A stretch of 64,000 nucleotides of DNA from Bdellovibrio sp. GT3 (GCF_037996765.1 NZ_JBBNAD010000004.1:1097563-1161562); one strand, 5' to 3'. Shown: positions 1 through 10,758, numbered from the stretch's first letter. Numbers and translations: made by a program. Notes: a model not told the origin generated them from the sequence alone.

Positions 1-896
1 AGTCGATCCTTCAACACAGGAATGATCACGGTTTTATCGCCTTGCCCGCCGTTGAGGATGATTTTAATTTGAACCCCCTCCACGCCACTTGGCTCAGTAC
101 CACCGTCGATATTCCACAGAGTTGCGATGTCACGGGAGATTTCAATTTTATCACTGTCGGTCACGTTTGGATTTTTCTCCATCTCAACCGAAAGCACGCT
201 GGCCCCGAAGCCTTCTGCCACGGCCATATCTATTTGCAGGCGTTGATAGAATTTACTGACGATTCCCATCTTCACCAAAGCAGCCTTCATTTTACCAGCA
301 TCTGGCGCCACAAAGTCCTGATCCCGGGTACTATCGGTCCCAATCACACCGATATATCTTTGCGGCAGAGTCGAATTCGGAACATCCAACACAAAGGGAT
401 GCTGCACCTGAGGATTTTCAGAGAAAGAGTTAAAGGATATAATCAAATAACCAGTGGCAACATCGTAAATTCGGTAACCCGTGGCAGCTCCACAGCACTG
501 CGAAAGCCCCGTGGTGACCAGCCCAAATTCATGATCGTAGTTAATCAACGTGGCTTCTTCGGTTTTCTTCCATGCTGGGGTTTTTAAATTCTCCCCGGTG
601 ACGACTTCCATTTTTAGTTCGCCGAAAATACCGTCTTGATCCAGGGAATAATTGGTTTTAAGCCTGCTATCAACCAGGAACAAACTTTGCGTTGAGTCCT
701 GATTGTAGCGAACCAGCATTTCGTAATTTTGAATGGCCTTACGAACCTGACGAAGATTGTTTAAATCCGTGACGTAGCCGAATGCCGACGTGCCTGCGGT
801 TTGAAAGAAAATCTGAACTGCGGCGAAAGAAACACTGGTTACGGCAAGGGCAGCGAACACCACCCATTTTAAGCGTGTCACCTTTAAGCGAATCAC
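1..896 (-). CDS. Partial membrane-anchored protein of unknown function (C-terminus beyond window)
   Basis: The reverse strand is open from a GTG at 896 to the left edge, giving at least 298 codons without a stop. A GGAGG six bases upstream of the GTG supports the start. Residues about 10-27 form one hydrophobic segment (a signal anchor or uncleaved signal peptide) after a basic N-terminus, so the rest probably lies in the periplasm. The body is mixed alpha/beta in composition and has an adjacent Cys pair (LSQCCGAATG, near residue 137). I recognise no catalytic motif. The gene follows guaA by 87 bases on the same strand and could be read from the same transcript. Length and C-terminal domain cannot be judged. 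Confidence 0.7.
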   Translation of the reverse strand, partial: MIRLKVTRLKWVVFAALAVTSVSFAAVQIFFQTAGTSAFGYVTDLNNLRQVRKAIQNYEMLVRYNQDSTQSLFLVDSRLKTNYSLDQDGIFGELKMEVVTGENLKTPAWKKTEEATLINYDHEFGLVTTGLSQCCGAATGYRIYDVATGYLIISFNSFSENPQVQHPFVLDVPNSTLPQRYIGVIGTDSTRDQDFVAPDAGKMKAALVKMGIVSKFYQRLQIDMAVAEGFGASVLSVEMEKNPNVTDSDKIEISRDIATLWNIDGGTEPSGVEGVQIKIILNGGQGDKTVIIPVLKDR

Positions 897-983
897 CGTG
901 GACCTCCATCTTTTGAGAATGAATCTACTCTCCTTAGGTTTATCGAAATCAACCCGCGGCAGTAGATCCAAAGTCAAAAGACA

Positions 984-2507
984 CTATTCCCACTCGATAG
1001 TTCCCGGAGGCTTACTGGTCACATCATAAACGACGCGATTTACACCCTTCACCTTGTTGGTGATCAAATTTGATACTTCACGAAGGAAGGCAAATTCGAA
1101 AGGATACCAGTCAGCTGTCATGCCATCACTGGAGGTCACAGCACGCAATGCAAGAACATGATCGTAGGTTCTGGAATCGCCCTGTACACCGACAGTCTTA
1201 ACCGGCAGAAGCACACAGAATGCCTGCCAGATTTTTTCATATAACCCGTGTTTGCGAAGTTCAGAAATGTAAATTTCATCGGCATCTTTCAAAATGCGCA
1301 ATTTCTCTGGTGTCACTTCACCCAGAACACGAATCGCCAATCCCGGCCCTGGAAACGGATGACGCCACAATAGCTCTTTTGAAAGACCCAATTGCGCACC
1401 CATAGCACGAACTTCGTCTTTAAAAAGCTCACGCACCGGTTCCAACAATTTAAGATTCATTTTCTCCGGCAAGCCACCCACATTATGATGAGATTTGATT
1501 GTGACACTTCCGCCAATTGACGAGACGCTTTCAATCACATCCGGATACAGAGTCCCTTGCGCAAGCCACTTGATTGGCAATGACTTATCATAGCTTTTAT
1601 CAAAGACTTCAATAAACACCCTGCCGATGGCTTTACGCTTGTCTTCAGGATCCGCTTTACCGGCAAGTGCAGTCATGAACTCCTGAGTCGCATCGACACC
1701 ACGAACATTCAAACCAAGACCTTCATAGTTTTTCAATACGGATTCGTATTCATTTTTTCGCAGCAAACCGTTATCCACAAACACGCAGTGAACACGGTCC
1801 GCACCCAGAGCTTTGGTTAGCAAGGTCGCGACTACGGTGGAATCAACGCCGCCACTTAAGCCCACCAAAACGTGATCTTGGGGTTGAACTTTCTTACGAA
1901 TGTCGTCCATCAAGTGATCCTTGATATGAGGAGCATCCCAGTCAGCAGGGGCGTGACACATTTCCGTCGTGTAGTATTTCAACAAATCCAATCCGTGCTC
2001 GGTATGAGCCACTTCCGGATGAAACTGAACTGCCAGGACATTTTCTCCGCGCATGGCCGCCGGATGATCACCATCAGAGTTTGCGATGACTTTAAAGCCC
2101 TCAGGGACCGCCTCAACGACGTCACCATGGCTCATCCAAACTTTCTGCTTTTGCGGAACGCCTTTTACGACTTCCGTCCATGTTACATAATTCAGCCCAT
2201 ACTCACGGTGCTGAGCTTTTGCAACACGGCCACCCAATGAGTGAGTCAGCAATTGCATCCCATAACAAACGCAAAACAAAGGACTTATGTTACGAAGCTC
2301 CTGGATATCTCTTTGCGGAGCACCAGTCTCATAAACTGAATTAGGTCCGCCACTTAGAATGATTCCATAAGGTTTCTTTTTAAGAATTTCTTCTGTTGGA
2401 TATTTATAGGAATGAATTTCCGAATAATATCCCATTTCACGTAAACGGCGCGCAATCAACTGTGTGAATTGCGAACCAAAATCCAAAATAATAAATCCAC
2501 GCAGCAT
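984..2507 (-). CDS. guaA: GMP synthase (glutamine-hydrolysing)
   Basis: Converts XMP to GMP using ATP and glutamine, the last step of de novo guanine nucleotide synthesis. The N-terminal class I glutamine amidotransferase domain (about 1-190) has the nucleophile Cys81 in CYGMQ and the partner His163/Glu165 in FHPE. The ATP pyrophosphatase domain starts about 210 with the P-loop SGGVDS (218-223). The C-terminal dimerisation domain ends in the typical PPGTIEWE. At 507 residues it is near the usual length. The start lies 5 bases after the guaB stop, so guaB-guaA is an operon and the two enzymes act consecutively from IMP. Confidence 0.98.
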   Translation of the reverse strand: MLRGFIILDFGSQFTQLIARRLREMGYYSEIHSYKYPTEEILKKKPYGIILSGGPNSVYETGAPQRDIQELRNISPLFCVCYGMQLLTHSLGGRVAKAQHREYGLNYVTWTEVVKGVPQKQKVWMSHGDVVEAVPEGFKVIANSDGDHPAAMRGENVLAVQFHPEVAHTEHGLDLLKYYTTEMCHAPADWDAPHIKDHLMDDIRKKVQPQDHVLVGLSGGVDSTVVATLLTKALGADRVHCVFVDNGLLRKNEYESVLKNYEGLGLNVRGVDATQEFMTALAGKADPEDKRKAIGRVFIEVFDKSYDKSLPIKWLAQGTLYPDVIESVSSIGGSVTIKSHHNVGGLPEKMNLKLLEPVRELFKDEVRAMGAQLGLSKELLWRHPFPGPGLAIRVLGEVTPEKLRILKDADEIYISELRKHGLYEKIWQAFCVLLPVKTVGVQGDSRTYDHVLALRAVTSSDGMTADWYPFEFAFLREVSNLITNKVKGVNRVVYDVTSKPPGTIEWE

Positions 2508-2512
2508 AATAA

Positions 2513-4006
<1,494 letters not shown>

Positions 4007-4069
4007 TCAATGCAGAGTTCAACAAGAACACCATCAGGAATCTGTCAGGAAGTTGACCAAAGTCGTGGC

Positions 4070-4582
4070 TTATTCGTACCAGGTTTTATATAGCAAATAG
4101 TTGTCCGCTGACTTCTCCAACAATGCGACCTCTTCATCGGATAATGCGCGTTTTACCTTGGCCGGACGTCCCACGACAAGACTGCGGGGAGGAATCTCGG
4201 TCCCTTCGGTCACGAGGGAGCCAGCACCGATCAGGCAATGATCGCCAACTTTAACTCCATCCATAACAATAGAACCCATACCCACAAGTGTTGCCCGGCC
4301 AATCTCACAGCCATGCAACATCACCAAGTGACCAATGGTCACACGATCGTGCAAAGTGGTTCCATACTTTCCGTATGTGCCATGAATGACACTGCCATCC
4401 TGAACATTCACTTCTTTGCCAATTTTTATCGGCATGACATCACCGCGAACGGTGACATTGTACCAGATCGAGGAACCTTCCCCGATTTCCACATCACTGA
4501 TGATGCGTGCGTTGTCTGCAATAAAAACTTTTTCAGCCACAACCGGTTGCTTACCGCGTGCCTTAACAAATGGACTGCTCAT
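4070..4582 (-). CDS. Gamma-class carbonic anhydrase family protein
   Basis: A left-handed beta-helix protein built of hexapeptide repeats, related to YrdA/PaaY and Cam-type carbonic anhydrases. The three zinc-ligand histidines of the family can be assigned to His67 (in SVIHG), His85 and His90 (in IGHLVMLHGC). Arg46/Asp48 (VRGDV) fit the conserved active-site residues. At 170 residues the length is typical. Such proteins bind zinc and may hydrate CO2, but many have no proven activity. The gene starts 21 bases after the stop of the FGE-like gene and precedes guaB, so a shared transcript is likely though a shared role is not obvious. Confidence 0.9.
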   Translation of the reverse strand: MSSPFVKARGKQPVVAEKVFIADNARIISDVEIGEGSSIWYNVTVRGDVMPIKIGKEVNVQDGSVIHGTYGKYGTTLHDRVTIGHLVMLHGCEIGRATLVGMGSIVMDGVKVGDHCLIGAGSLVTEGTEIPPRSLVVGRPAKVKRALSDEEVALLEKSADNYLLYKTWYE

Positions 4583-4603
4583 ATAAACCTCAGGACAATG
4601 CTA

Positions 4604-5770
4604 TCACAGCTCTGTATTGATTTGCGAAAATTTTCGCTTCTCGGCTTGCGATGCATTTTTTGGGTCCGAGGTCACCAGACGAAACCCCACCTGTGGCGAG
4701 CCACTCCAGATATCCCCATGACGTCGAGCCGCAGGATCCAGGTTGGAACAATAGGCGTCAGTGCACAAATAAGATCCCCCTTTTTGCACACGCTTTTTCA
4801 AAGAAGGATCCAGCTCATTCTCGGCTTTATCAGGTCCACGGGGATTCCGTGCCACCGCCAGTTTTGCAAACTCTCTGAAGTAATCATCCCGATACCAGTC
4901 CGAGACCCACTGCCAGACGTTTCCAGTCATATCAAAAAGTTCATACCCGTTCGGTGGAAAGCTCCCCACTGGAGACAATCCTTTAAAACCATCCTCTGCA
5001 GAGTCAAAATATGGGAAATTCCCCTGCCAAGTGTTCGCCATGAATTTGCCGGCGGGGCGAAATTCAGTTCCCCAACTAAATGGCTTACGATCCAGACCTC
5101 CGCGTGCCGCAAATTCCCACTCGGCTTCAGTGGGCAGGCGTTTTCCACGGAACTTCGCATAGGCTTCAGCATCCGTATAAGAAACATGAATGACAGGCAT
5201 CAACTCACGACCCCGCAAATCACTTTGCGGCCCTTCAGGATGTCTCCAGTTTGCACCCGCTTGCCAGCGCCAATAAGCAGAACCACTGATGCCCAAGTCA
5301 GGGCGCTCAATCCGTGGACTGAAAATAATCGAACCGGGTTCCAGCAACTCCGGCGGAAGATCCGGATGATCTTTTGGATCCAGTCTTCTTTCGGCAATTG
5401 TGATGTAACCGGTTTCATCAACGAATTCTGCAAAATCCTGATTCGTCACCAGATATTGATCCATCCAAAATCCATCCACATGAACACGATGAACCGGCTG
5501 TGCATCCAGTACTGTTTTATTGGAACTGCCCATCCAAAATTCACCACCCGGAATCCAAACCATGCTCTGGCGGAAATTGGGATTCAACGGACTCATCACA
5601 GACTCTTCAGAAATCTCACTTTCTTCCAAAGTCGATATATCCCCACGAACATCAGCTTCCTGATGCTTAAAATTTCGCTTTTCAAAAAAAGCCGAGCCTC
5701 CAGTAAAGAGCACGACAAATATAACCAGCATGGGAAATAAAATTAGACGGCGGGACATCAATGGTTTCAT
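4604..5770 (-). CDS. Membrane-anchored formylglycine-generating-enzyme (SUMF1) family protein
   Basis: FGE-sulfatase domain protein of 388 residues. Residues about 9-29 form one hydrophobic anchor after a basic N-terminus, so the domain probably faces the periplasm. The domain starts near 70 (MVWIPGGEFWMGS) and contains GNVWQWVSDW (283-292) and the C-terminal VGFRLV. Cys336 and Cys341 in GGSYLCTDAYC match the Cys-x4-Cys pair that binds copper and oxidises substrate in true formylglycine-generating enzymes; many SUMF1-like proteins lack both. True FGEs convert a Cys in a C-x-P-x-R sulfatase motif to formylglycine. No sulfatase is encoded in this window, so the client is unknown. Confidence 0.88.
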   Translation of the reverse strand: MKPLMSRRLILFPMLVIFVVLFTGGSAFFEKRNFKHQEADVRGDISTLEESEISEESVMSPLNPNFRQSMVWIPGGEFWMGSSNKTVLDAQPVHRVHVDGFWMDQYLVTNQDFAEFVDETGYITIAERRLDPKDHPDLPPELLEPGSIIFSPRIERPDLGISGSAYWRWQAGANWRHPEGPQSDLRGRELMPVIHVSYTDAEAYAKFRGKRLPTEAEWEFAARGGLDRKPFSWGTEFRPAGKFMANTWQGNFPYFDSAEDGFKGLSPVGSFPPNGYELFDMTGNVWQWVSDWYRDDYFREFAKLAVARNPRGPDKAENELDPSLKKRVQKGGSYLCTDAYCSNLDPAARRHGDIWSGSPQVGFRLVTSDPKNASQAEKRKFSQINTEL

Positions 5771-5842
5771 GATCGAAGCCTTTCCAGTCAGAACTTTGAA
5801 AGATCTTCTTATTTTCCCGCCCGGGAATTTTTAGGTAAATAT

Positions 5843-8050
5843 TTATTCCGACACAAACCAGACTAGATCACCGGCCTGCATTGACGTTCCTGCCGACGGC
5901 CCCAGGATTCTGGTCGGGCCTCTTTCAATACAAACCACCAAAATCTTCTGTGATTCACGAATCCCGCTTTCGCGGATCGTTTTTCCGACATAAATATCAT
6001 CAGCCTGAACAACAAACGAACCCATGCGATACTTGGGTGTTTCAGCTTCGGAGATTAAGCTTGCGCGTTCCTGCTCGACTTTATGATTCAAATCCTGCAG
6101 TTCTGAATCACTGCCGAAGCAAACGATCTTGTCATAGGGCCATAGCAAAAAATTACCCGACGGCGCAAAAAATCTGCGCGAACCGCGTATGATAGAAGCG
6201 ATCGTCACGCTGTAATTTTCCTTGAATTTCAAATCACGCAGGGTTTTCCCCGCCCAGTTTGAATCAATAGCCACTTCAATCACACTGATTGAGGCATCCC
6301 AAGGCAACGCCAACTGAGTGATTTCATCGCGCTTGGATATTTCCTCACGCTCACGTTCCGTCAGATTGGACAAAAACTCACCCTCAAAGAACTTGTAAAA
6401 TACTTCCCCGTAGCGATAGGCAAGAACACCCATAACCAGGATTGCACCGAACAGAGCTCCCGACGCAACTTTCAAAGACACAAACTGCGCCACCATCACC
6501 GACAGTAAAATAATGGCAAACAGAACCCGAACAACTGTCACCACCGGAATCAGACGACGCAAGCGCGCCATGACATCCAGATCCTGAGTCAGCTTTTTCG
6601 CCGGACGTCCCTTTACCAATCCCCAGAAAAACGGAACCGACACAACCATACACAGACCCAAAGTAAAGCCTTGAATATGTCTGAAGTCCGGAAGAATCAT
6701 ACGCAGAAATTCAGTTGCGTAAAGTTTAAAACCAAACGCCAAGGCCACAATCACCACCGAATTCAGAATGACTTTCATTCCGTAGGCTTCAACCAGCAAA
6801 GAGGCCACTGTGCGACTGCCCTGCCTTTCAAATGTCGATTTATAATTATCCAGAACTTTTTTAAATCTGTCCGGCAGAAGCCGATCCACGCGCTCAGAAC
6901 ACCAGGAGGAAGATTTGATCAAATAAGGTGTCGTGAAAGTCGTGACCGCGGAAACCGCCACCGCCAGTGGATAAATAAAATCACTGGTTACCTTTAAGGT
7001 CATCCCCAGAGAGGCGATGATAAACGAGAACTCCCCGATTTGCGCCAAACTCATCCCTGACTGCATGGAGATCTTGCGACTTTGTCCGGAAAGCAACGCC
7101 CCCAAGTAAGTGCTGATAAATTTACCGAATATAGTCACGGCCGTCAGAAGAAAAATCAGACCCGGCTTTTCAACGATGATTTTAGGATCAATCATCGTTC
7201 CGACCGAAACAAAGAAGACTGCGGCGAAAAGATTTTTCACCGGATTGATCAGCTTTTCAACACGATGACCTTCTGGTGTTTCAGCCAGCAAGGACCCCAT
7301 TACAAAGGCCCCCAGTGCCGGAGAAAACCCCGCCAGTGAAGAAATCGCCACCATCATAAAGCACAGAGCGATGGAAACGATCAAAGTGATCTCTTCCTCC
7401 ATGAGGTTGCGAATTTTTCTTAGGAATGCCGGCAACAGGAAAATCCCCACCACAAACCACAAAAGAATAAAGAAAACCATCCTGAAGGTGACGGACGCCA
7501 ACGTCCCCATATTCAAACCTTCACTTAACGCCAGCGAAGGTAACAAGACCAGCAGAAGGACCGCCACAATATCTTCAACAATCAATATTCCAAACACCAG
7601 CTCCACAAATCGCTGGCCCTTCATATTTAGTTCCTGAAAAGCGCGAACGATGATCGTGGTGGAGGAAATTGAAAGCACCCCACCCATGAACAGACTGTCG
7701 ATCGAATTCCAACCAATCAGACGGCCCACCATATAACCAAGACCGACCATGAAGATGACTTCAAAGACTGCCGTGAAACCAGCGGATCCCCCGACTTTAA
7801 CAAGCTTCTTGAAGCTGAACTCCAAGCCCAGACCGAACAACAGGAATATAACACCGATTTCAGCCCATGTATGAACACTCGCTTTATCCTGAATTGTCGG
7901 TAAATACGGAAAATGCTGACTGACCAGGAAACCAGCAACGAGGTAACCCAACACCACTGGTTGGCGAAGTTTTTTGAAAAGCAGTGTAACCAAGGCTCCA
8001 ACTACCAGGATGATGCCGAGATCGTATATCAATGGTGGCAAATGAATCAT
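5843..8050 (-). CDS. CPA2-family monovalent cation:proton antiporter with two TrkA-C domains
   Basis: Inner-membrane antiporter of the KefB/CPA2 type, 735 residues. Roughly residues 5-390 hold the dozen or so membrane segments of the Na+/H+ exchanger fold, including GLGLEFSFKKL and the helix with SPALGAFVMGSLLAET. A second hydrophobic block at about 420-560 is unusual for Kef proteins. The cytoplasmic tail carries two TrkA-C (RCK-C) type modules, about 590-660 and 670-735, with no Rossmann-type RCK-N domain between membrane part and tail. The substrate (K+ or Na+) cannot be read from the sequence. The gene starts 62 bases downstream of the DUF151 gene and may be cotranscribed. Confidence 0.9.
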   Translation of the reverse strand: MIHLPPLIYDLGIILVVGALVTLLFKKLRQPVVLGYLVAGFLVSQHFPYLPTIQDKASVHTWAEIGVIFLLFGLGLEFSFKKLVKVGGSAGFTAVFEVIFMVGLGYMVGRLIGWNSIDSLFMGGVLSISSTTIIVRAFQELNMKGQRFVELVFGILIVEDIVAVLLLVLLPSLALSEGLNMGTLASVTFRMVFFILLWFVVGIFLLPAFLRKIRNLMEEEITLIVSIALCFMMVAISSLAGFSPALGAFVMGSLLAETPEGHRVEKLINPVKNLFAAVFFVSVGTMIDPKIIVEKPGLIFLLTAVTIFGKFISTYLGALLSGQSRKISMQSGMSLAQIGEFSFIIASLGMTLKVTSDFIYPLAVAVSAVTTFTTPYLIKSSSWCSERVDRLLPDRFKKVLDNYKSTFERQGSRTVASLLVEAYGMKVILNSVVIVALAFGFKLYATEFLRMILPDFRHIQGFTLGLCMVVSVPFFWGLVKGRPAKKLTQDLDVMARLRRLIPVVTVVRVLFAIILLSVMVAQFVSLKVASGALFGAILVMGVLAYRYGEVFYKFFEGEFLSNLTEREREEISKRDEITQLALPWDASISVIEVAIDSNWAGKTLRDLKFKENYSVTIASIIRGSRRFFAPSGNFLLWPYDKIVCFGSDSELQDLNHKVEQERASLISEAETPKYRMGSFVVQADDIYVGKTIRESGIRESQKILVVCIERGPTRILGPSAGTSMQAGDLVWFVSE

Positions 8051-8112
8051 GCCCTATTGTTTCAACAACAGGGCCATTACACAATTTGCAGTACAGCAAT
8101 TTGATGATTTTT

Positions 8113-8667
8113 TTAGTTTAGATATCTGGGCTTTTCGCCAGACATGTTTTGGAGTACGTGGGAATTGCTTTCCACCGTCGCATTCATAATTTTTGAACGA
8201 CCAATGTAGTTTCTAGTGGCAAAAATAGGCGTGCCCAAATGCAAGCAAAGAGACATCGCTTCATCAGCACGCACCTTAATTGAATTTGTTTTTGGATGAC
8301 CGGTCAAATAAAGACGAACGTACTGGCTCGCCCCCTTGATTTCCACAAACACAGCCTGACGGACTTCTATCCCCAATGATTGCATCAAAAGTTCCGTGAA
8401 CTTGTGCGGAGTCGACTCGGCAATACTTTTATTCGATTGTGACAAAGCCACACCCGCCTCAATCGGAGAAACTGCCACCGGCAGAGTATGGGAATGCGAT
8501 TCGTCTTTTAACAAAAGAAAAGGACGGGAAATATCACCCGTCACAGAAAGACCATACGGAAACAAGCGCACCAAGTCGTCCTGATGGAATGTTTCCTCGT
8601 CGCCGGATTCCTCCGCGAAAATGATTTGTGCTTTCAGATTTTGAAAATCTAAAACATCTTCTTTCAT
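8113..8667 (-). CDS. Bifunctional nuclease (DUF151/BFN) family protein
   Basis: A 184-residue DUF151 protein. The core (about 55-165) has the family pattern LPVAVSPIEAGVAL, then KFTELLMQSLGI, then a strand region ending in the RADEAMSLCLHLGTPIF motif. Plant members have DNase/RNase activity, and a crystal structure is known for a thermophile member; the role in bacteria is unsettled. The start codon overlaps the miaB stop by one base (TAATG), showing translational coupling to miaB. This arrangement would suit a function linked to RNA or translation, but that is inference. Confidence 0.88.
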   Translation of the reverse strand: MKEDVLDFQNLKAQIIFAEESGDEETFHQDDLVRLFPYGLSVTGDISRPFLLLKDESHSHTLPVAVSPIEAGVALSQSNKSIAESTPHKFTELLMQSLGIEVRQAVFVEIKGASQYVRLYLTGHPKTNSIKVRADEAMSLCLHLGTPIFATRNYIGRSKIMNATVESNSHVLQNMSGEKPRYLN

Positions 8668-10040
8668 TACTGAACCAACTCTCCATGAAAGGTAGCCGGG
8701 AAGGCACGCGTGATACGCACATCGACCGTTTTACCGATCAAATCCGGTGAACCTTTCAAGTGCACCAGTTTATTCCCTGTGGAACGACCGTGAACTTTGC
8801 CTTCTTCACGATCTGTGTTTTCAACCAGAACTTTCATAATCTGACCTTCGTAACGTTTTACCAATTCGAAGGACATTTTATCATGCATATCAAACAAACG
8901 GTTCAAACGCTCCGTCTTAACCTCTTCCGCAATTTGATCTTCAAACTTTGCAGCTTTGGTGAACGGACGTGGCGAGTATTTGAATGCAAAAATAGTTTCA
9001 AAACCACCCTCTTGAACCATCTTCATTGTATCCTGGAAATCCTCTTCGGTCTCACCCGGGAAACCCACGATGATATCTGTAGAGAACACCACATTGGGAA
9101 TCGACTTGCGCAGCATTGCGATCTTTTCCAGATACTCTTCACGAGTGTAAATACGATTCATACGCTCCAGGACACGCGTGCTGCCGCTTTGGAATGGCAG
9201 ATGGATGTACTCCATGATTTTGTCCTGATGTTTTGCCATAGTGTCCGCCAGCTTCTGATTGAAGTCTTTTGGATGAGATGTGGTGAAACGAATTCTTTCA
9301 ACATCCGTCTCAGTGGCAACCTTCGCCATCAAATCAGCAAAATCCACATCGCTGTCAGAATATGAATTTACGTTTTGCCCCAGCAAAGTAACTTCTTTCA
9401 TTCCGCGCTTCACCAGGTGACGGATGTCCGTCAGAATGTGTTGCAACGGACGGGATTTTTCGCGACCGCGAGTGTACGGAACCACGCAGAAGGTACAAAA
9501 ATTATCGCAACCCTTGGTGATGTTAACAAACGTCGCCACACCCGGATTACGAACCATGGTTTCAATGTGATAAGGGGCGCGGTGCTGGAACTTCGCACTG
9601 ATGCGTTTTTCGCGATCCATGAAGCTGTCAGCAACCAAGTACGGAAGACTGTCGATTTGATCAGTACCAAATACGAAGTCGATCATCGGTTGGTTCTTGA
9701 TCAGGTTTTCTTTTTCCTGCTGACCCACGCAGCCGCCAACTCCGATACGCAAGTCAGGATTTTTCTCTTTCATTTTTCTGAAAGTTCCGACTTCGGAATA
9801 AACTTTATGAACCGGTTTTTCCCGCACACTGCAGGAGTTGATGATGATCAAAGACGCGTCTTCAGGCTTATCCACGGGCGCAAAGTTCTGCATCTCCAGA
9901 AGAGAGTACATGCGTTCCGTGTCGTTCACGTTCATCTGACATCCGTAAGTGGAAATATAAACACCACGGCCCTGACCAACATCTTGATTAATGCCTTCAA
10001 TTTGCTTGGTGATTTCAGGAATTTGGCTCACTTCATCCAC
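8667..10040 (-). CDS. miaB: tRNA-2-methylthio-N6-dimethylallyladenosine synthase
   Basis: Radical-SAM methylthiotransferase that adds a methylthio group to i6A37 of tRNAs reading UNN codons. The N-terminal UPF0004 domain supplies the cluster cysteines Cys34, Cys70 and Cys104 (YGCQMN, NSCSVRE, GGCVGQQ). The radical-SAM cluster motif is CDNFCTFC (Cys178, Cys182, Cys185). A TRAM RNA-binding domain ends the protein (about 385-457). The 457-residue length is typical. The gene heads the miaB-DUF151 pair and faces the plus-strand gene at 10,095 across a 54-base divergent promoter region. Confidence 0.97.
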   Translation of the reverse strand: MDEVSQIPEITKQIEGINQDVGQGRGVYISTYGCQMNVNDTERMYSLLEMQNFAPVDKPEDASLIIINSCSVREKPVHKVYSEVGTFRKMKEKNPDLRIGVGGCVGQQEKENLIKNQPMIDFVFGTDQIDSLPYLVADSFMDREKRISAKFQHRAPYHIETMVRNPGVATFVNITKGCDNFCTFCVVPYTRGREKSRPLQHILTDIRHLVKRGMKEVTLLGQNVNSYSDSDVDFADLMAKVATETDVERIRFTTSHPKDFNQKLADTMAKHQDKIMEYIHLPFQSGSTRVLERMNRIYTREEYLEKIAMLRKSIPNVVFSTDIIVGFPGETEEDFQDTMKMVQEGGFETIFAFKYSPRPFTKAAKFEDQIAEEVKTERLNRLFDMHDKMSFELVKRYEGQIMKVLVENTDREEGKVHGRSTGNKLVHLKGSPDLIGKTVDVRITRAFPATFHGELVQ

Positions 10041-10094
10041 TGTCTTACCTCTTGTGTCATCAAAGAAAGTGAGTTATAGAGGAGCACTTTAGAA

Positions 10095-10745
10095 ATGTCA
10101 AAGTTCGAGGAGACTCTCGCTATGAATCCAAGACTGAAAAGTTCCAAAAAGTGGACAAATTTTCCCAAAGAGTACTCAAATCAAATTCAGACGGTGTTCA
10201 ACGAAAATTTCGCTCAATACCTAGAGAATGCAGAGCTGATTATCGAAGGTCGTATCTACACCGAAGAGATAGTGCTGCGCGTCGGATATCACGAGGACGG
10301 CCGCCTGGCTCAAGCAAACTTTGAAGTTTCCATGAATTACTCTCAGGAACAACAAGATGCCATCACTCGCATTCACAACTGCGTGGACGCTGCTGCCTCC
10401 ATGATGGTGGAATACTTTGAAAACGATGGCGAAGTGGACTTCCCGTACGTTTGGAAGGAAATCCCGTTCCAGGGCAAAAAGCTTTACGTGCAATTCACGA
10501 CTGAAAACTCCAGCCTTGAAGCGGAAGCCAATAAACTATTGGGCGTGGAAGACGACAGCATCGTTTATGAAGAATCGGAATCCGAAGACGCCTTGGCTCG
10601 CGCAGAACAAAGCGAGGAGCTAAGCCCTCCGCGTGATGACGAAGACTACGAAGATCACGGTGAAGAATCAGAGCCGGACGATGAAGACGGCGATGATGAA
10701 AAGGGTCCGAAGATGTTCAAAGGAAACAAAAAAAAGCTCCACTAG
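10095..10745 (+). CDS. Unknown protein with strongly acidic C-terminal tail
   Basis: I do not recognise a family. The 216-residue protein has a folded-looking part at about 1-155 with alternating charged and aromatic residues, including RLKSSKKWTNFPKEY and DFPYVWKEIPFQGKKLYV. The tail from about 155 is rich in Asp/Glu (many DD, DE, ED pairs) and ends with a short basic patch (KMFKGNKKKLH). No signal peptide or membrane helix is seen, so it is probably cytoplasmic. GAGGAG lies 10 bases before the ATG. The stop codon falls inside the terminator hairpin, so the gene is probably monocistronic. An acidic tail of this kind suggests binding of a basic partner, but this is a guess. Confidence 0.8.
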   Translation: MSKFEETLAMNPRLKSSKKWTNFPKEYSNQIQTVFNENFAQYLENAELIIEGRIYTEEIVLRVGYHEDGRLAQANFEVSMNYSQEQQDAITRIHNCVDAAASMMVEYFENDGEVDFPYVWKEIPFQGKKLYVQFTTENSSLEAEANKLLGVEDDSIVYEESESEDALARAEQSEELSPPRDDEDYEDHGEESEPDDEDGDDEKGPKMFKGNKKKLH

Positions 10746-10758
10746 GAGCTTTTTTTTT
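10728..10758 (+). terminator. Rho-independent terminator containing the stop codon
   Basis: Stem AAAAAAAGCTCC / GGAGCTTTTTTT with loop ACTA, running into a tract of nine T. The TAG stop of the preceding gene (10743-10745) lies at the loop and first base of the 3' arm, so termination and the end of translation coincide. Confidence 0.9.

Noticed and set aside
42..587. 181-codon plus-strand frame at the left edge
   Set aside because: It lies entirely over the minus-strand frame that has a good GTG start, ribosome-binding site and normal protein composition; the plus frame has no ribosome-binding site and an odd composition.
4238..5740. 500-codon plus-strand frame opposite the carbonic-anhydrase-like and FGE-like genes
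   Set aside because: Antisense shadow spanning two real genes and their gap; the composition is rich in His/Thr/Arg without any recognisable domain.
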